DNA of 25,147 nucleotides, taken from positions 1-25,147 of the forward strand of contig JAILCT010000211.1 of the NCBI GenBank assembly GCA_024690425.1. The letters are read 5' to 3'. Source of the stretch: Lachnospiraceae bacterium. GTDB taxonomy: Bacteria; Bacillota_A; Clostridia; Lachnospirales; Lachnospiraceae. The translations under genes were made by a program, and so were the position numbers. The notes under the pieces are model-generated. The model did no database searches. It was not told where the DNA came from and saw only the letters and a list, made by a program, of their open reading frames with translations. Positions 22,878 to 25,147 of the stretch are shown here, in pieces; position 1 is the first letter of the stretch, and each line of letters opens with the position of its first letter.

Positions 22878-24074
22878 ATGTCAAAAAAAGTCGTTATCGC
22901 AAGCGCTTGCCGTACAGCCATCGGTACTATGGGCGGTTCTCTGTCAACCATTCCCGTAGCTGATCTGGGCGCAATCGTTATCAAGGAAGCAGTAAACAGG
23001 GCAGGTATCAAGCCTGAAGATGTTGAGCATGTATACATGGGTTGTGTTATACAGGCAGGCCAGGGCCAGAACGTAGCTCGTCAGGCATCTATCAAGGCAG
23101 GTCTTCCCATCGAGACACCTGCAGTTACTTCTAACGTAGTGTGCGGTTCAGGTCTTAACTGTGTTAATCAGGCAGCACAGATGATAATGGCAGGAGATGC
23201 CGATGTTGTAGTAGCAGGCGGTATGGAGAACATGTCAATGGCTCCCTTCGCTATTCCCAACGGACGTTACGGCTACAGGATGATGTGGCCTTCACAGAGC
23301 CAGGGTGGTCTTGTTGATACCATGGTTAAGGATGCCCTCTGGGATGCATTCAATGATTATCATATGATAACAACCGCTGATAATATCGCTAAGCAGTGGA
23401 ACCTTACAAGGGAAGAACTTGATGAGTTCGCCCTTAAGAGCCAGCTTAAGGCATGCGCTGCTATCGAGAACGGCGAGTTCAAGGAAGAGATAGTTCCCGT
23501 AGAAGTTAAGAAGAAGAAAGAAACAGTTGTATTTGATACAGACGAAGGCCCGAGGCAGGGTTCGACCATTGAAGGTCTTGCCAAGCTTCGTCCCATTAAT
23601 CCTGACGGATTCGTAACTGCAGGTAATGCATCGGGTATCAACGACGGTGCTGCTGCTGTAGTAGTAATGAGCGAGGAGAAGGCTAAGGAACTTGGTGTTA
23701 AGCCCATGGCTACCTTCGTTGCAGGCGCTCTTGCAGGTGTTGATCCCACTATCATGGGTATCGGACCTGTTGCAGCTACACGTAAGGCAATGGCTAAGGC
23801 CGGTTACAAGATCGAGGACTTCGACATCATTGAGGCTAACGAAGCATTCGCTGCTCAGTCTGTTGCAGTAGGCAAGGATCTTGGTATCGATGTTGACAAG
23901 CAGCTCAATCCCAACGGTGGTGCGATCGCACTCGGACATCCCGTTGGAGCTTCAGGTGCACGTATCTTCGTAACACTCCTTCATGAGATGAAGAAGAAGG
24001 GTGCCAAGAAGGGTCTTGCTACACTGTGTATCGGTGGCGGCATGGGCTGTGCTACCATAGTAGAGATGGATTGA
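22878..24074 (+). CDS. thl: acetyl-CoA C-acetyltransferase (thiolase)
   Basis: Condenses two acetyl-CoA to acetoacetyl-CoA, the first step of butyrate synthesis. 398 aa from ATG 22878, which is 7 nt after GGAGG (22866-22870); ATG 22872 is only 1 nt from it. The active-site residues are Cys89 (VVCGSGLN), His354 (GHPVGASG) and Cys384 (CIGGGMG), all in their family motifs. crt follows after 18 bp with its own Shine-Dalgarno, and hbd follows crt, the order I recall from Butyrivibrio. Promoter and Rex box lie directly upstream. Codon use (frequent CGT, GTA, CTT) resembles the ribosomal protein genes, consistent with high expression. Confidence 0.96.
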   Translation: MSKKVVIASACRTAIGTMGGSLSTIPVADLGAIVIKEAVNRAGIKPEDVEHVYMGCVIQAGQGQNVARQASIKAGLPIETPAVTSNVVCGSGLNCVNQAAQMIMAGDADVVVAGGMENMSMAPFAIPNGRYGYRMMWPSQSQGGLVDTMVKDALWDAFNDYHMITTADNIAKQWNLTREELDEFALKSQLKACAAIENGEFKEEIVPVEVKKKKETVVFDTDEGPRQGSTIEGLAKLRPINPDGFVTAGNASGINDGAAAVVVMSEEKAKELGVKPMATFVAGALAGVDPTIMGIGPVAATRKAMAKAGYKIEDFDIIEANEAFAAQSVAVGKDLGIDVDKQLNPNGGAIALGHPVGASGARIFVTLLHEMKKKGAKKGLATLCIGGGMGCATIVEMD

Positions 24075-24092
24075 TCAAAAAGGAGTAAAGTT

Positions 24093-24926
24093 ATGGAATT
24101 CGTTTTATATGAACAGAAAGATGCGATCGGCATCATCACCATCAACCGTGAGAAGGCTTTGAATGCTCTTAACTCACAGGTTCTTGATGAGCTTAACGAA
24201 GCATTTGATGCTGTTGACCTTAATACAGTAAGGTGCCTTATCCTTACAGGCGCCGGGGAAAAGTCATTCGTGGCAGGCGCCGATATAGGCGAGATGTCAA
24301 CCCTTACCAAGGCTGAAGGCGAAGCTTTCGGCAAGAAGGGTAATGATGTGTTCAGGAAGATCGAGACCTTCCCCATCCCCGTTATCGCAGCCATCAACGG
24401 ATTCGCACTTGGCGGCGGATGTGAGATATCAATGAGCTGTGACATCAGGATCTGTTCCGAGAACGCAATGTTCGGACAGCCTGAGGTAGGTCTTGGAATC
24501 ACTCCCGGCTTTGGCGGAACCCAGAGGCTTGCCCGTCTTGTGGGCGCCGGAATGGCTAAGCAGCTCATCTACACGGCACGCAATATCAAGGCTGATGAAG
24601 CATACCGCATAGGCCTTGTAAATGATGTGATAAAGGCTACCGTTGATGAGGCAGGCAATATCACAGCTTCAGCCAAGGACAACCTTATGGCCGCAGCTGA
24701 GAAGATGGCAGCTACGATCGCTAAGAACGCTCCCATTGCAGTACGTAACTGCAAAAAGGCAATAAATGACGGGCTCGAAGTCGATATGGACAAGGCCATT
24801 GCTATCGAGGAGAAGCTCTTCGGTGACTGCTTTGAGACAGAAGACCAGAAGGCCGGCATGGGTAACTTCCTTAAGAAGAAGGACGACCCCACCAAGGTTA
24901 AGGTTGTAGATTTTAAGAACTGTTAG
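24093..24926 (+). CDS. crt: 3-hydroxybutyryl-CoA dehydratase (crotonase)
   Basis: Enoyl-CoA hydratase family enzyme that dehydrates 3-hydroxybutyryl-CoA to crotonyl-CoA, step three of the butyrate pathway. 277 aa. Oxyanion-hole motifs SFVAGADIGEM (58-68) and NGFALGGGCE (102-111) are present, with catalytic Glu111 and Glu131 (QPEVGLGITPGFGG). It is about 15 residues longer than typical crotonases, owing to a short insertion around EAGNITASAKDN and an extended Lys-rich C-terminus. AAAGGAG precedes the ATG. The stop is 84 bp before hbd, with a hairpin between. Confidence 0.95.
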   Translation: MEFVLYEQKDAIGIITINREKALNALNSQVLDELNEAFDAVDLNTVRCLILTGAGEKSFVAGADIGEMSTLTKAEGEAFGKKGNDVFRKIETFPIPVIAAINGFALGGGCEISMSCDIRICSENAMFGQPEVGLGITPGFGGTQRLARLVGAGMAKQLIYTARNIKADEAYRIGLVNDVIKATVDEAGNITASAKDNLMAAAEKMAATIAKNAPIAVRNCKKAINDGLEVDMDKAIAIEEKLFGDCFETEDQKAGMGNFLKKKDDPTKVKVVDFKNC

Positions 24927-24933
24927 TTAATAT

Positions 24934-24968
24934 GTCATAAGGGATCCTGCTACACGGGTCCCTATGAC
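24934..24968 (+). other. crt-hbd intergenic hairpin
   Basis: GTCAT-A-AGGGATCC pairs with GGGTCCCT-ATGAC (24934-24968): 13 pairs including one G-U, with one bulged A. The downstream sequence TGTTTATAG is a poor U-tract, so partial termination or mRNA processing/stability is more likely than full termination inside the operon. Confidence 0.6.
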
Positions 24969-25010
24969 TGTTTATAGAGACAATAAATATTTATAACGGA
25001 GGAAACAAAT

Positions 25011-25147
25011 ATGAAGGTTGGTGTAATCGGTGCCGGAACAATGGGTTCAGGTATAGCACAGGCATTTGCCCAGTGTGACAAGGTAGATACCGTATATTTA
25101 TGCGATATCAAGCAGGAGTTCGCTGACGGCGGCAAGGCTAAGGTTCA
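25011..25147 (+). CDS. hbd: 3-hydroxybutyryl-CoA dehydrogenase (3' partial)
   Basis: Reduces acetoacetyl-CoA to 3-hydroxybutyryl-CoA with NAD(P)H, step two of the butyrate pathway. Only the first 45 codons are in the window. They give MKVGVIGAGTMGSGIAQAFA, the Rossmann dinucleotide-binding start of this family, followed by a strand ending in CDIK, the Asp favouring NADH. GGAGG at 24998-25002 precedes the ATG by 8 nt. Presence right after thl and crt makes the assignment firm. Confidence 0.93.
   Translation, partial: MKVGVIGAGTMGSGIAQAFAQCDKVDTVYLCDIKQEFADGGKAKV

Noticed and set aside
23292..23939. 215-aa minus-strand open frame inside thl
   Set aside because: Shadow of the strongly biased codon use of thiolase; no recognisable protein features.
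1..25147. CRISPR array, tRNA, rRNA or transposase gene
   Set aside because: No regularly spaced direct repeats, cloverleaf, rRNA-like or transposase-like sequence was seen; the only mobile-looking element is the 98-bp inverted repeat.

Overview
The window looks like chromosomal DNA of a butyrate-forming Lachnospiraceae bacterium, probably Butyrivibrio, Pseudobutyrivibrio or a close relative. Three things suggest this: the Firmicute gene order rpoA-rplQ-ecfA1-ecfA2-ecfT-truA-rplM-rpsI, a thl-crt-hbd butyrate cluster at the right end, and signal-less GH3 and GH9 enzymes of the kind that digest imported plant oligosaccharides. GC content looks mid-range (mid-40s percent by eye). No database search was possible, so the genus is an inference.

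Layout. 1-5034: the tail of the ribosomal protein/RNA polymerase cluster (partial rpoA, rplQ with a long insertion), the energising module of an ECF vitamin/metal transporter (two ATPases and EcfT, no S component alongside), and the tRNA pseudouridine synthase truA. 5031-7480: a small membrane protein and a cytoplasmic GH3 beta-glucosidase inserted where truA is usually followed directly by rplM. 7490-8560: a consensus promoter, a structured leader, rplM-rpsI and a terminator. 8599-13422: a GH9 cellodextrinase-like enzyme, an iron-type alcohol dehydrogenase and an uncharacterised protein that looks like a distant TIM-barrel glycoside hydrolase. 13436-16065: a degenerate-GGDEF/EAL protein and an EamA-family permease. 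16040-16762 (minus strand): a FabG-like reductase that converges on and overlaps the permease gene. 16799-16896: a perfect 33-bp inverted-repeat element. 16928-17872: trxB. 17873-19691: a regulatory region and a secreted SH3-NlpC/P60 wall hydrolase. 19695-21941: a membrane HD-GYP protein. 21956-22541: hpf. 22542-22877: terminator, structured spacer, promoter and Rex box. 22878-25147: thl, crt and the start of hbd.

The genes fall into four functional groups: translation and transcription housekeeping; intracellular breakdown of cellodextrins (GH9 plus GH3); fermentative redox balance (alcohol dehydrogenase, thioredoxin reductase and the Rex-box-preceded butyrate pathway that reoxidises NADH); and cyclic-di-GMP breakdown (one EAL and one HD-GYP protein).

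The most interesting non-coding signals are: (i) three genes (ecfA1, the EAL gene and the minus-strand reductase) with a -10 box only 6-7 nt from the ATG and no Shine-Dalgarno, which predicts leaderless mRNAs; (ii) a near-perfect Rex operator at thl; (iii) the inverted-repeat element, whose spacer may carry the trxB promoter; (iv) a TTAACA-N5-TTAACA direct repeat (PhoP/WalR type) upstream of the wall hydrolase; (v) a long hairpin that would hide the HD-GYP start only in read-through transcripts.
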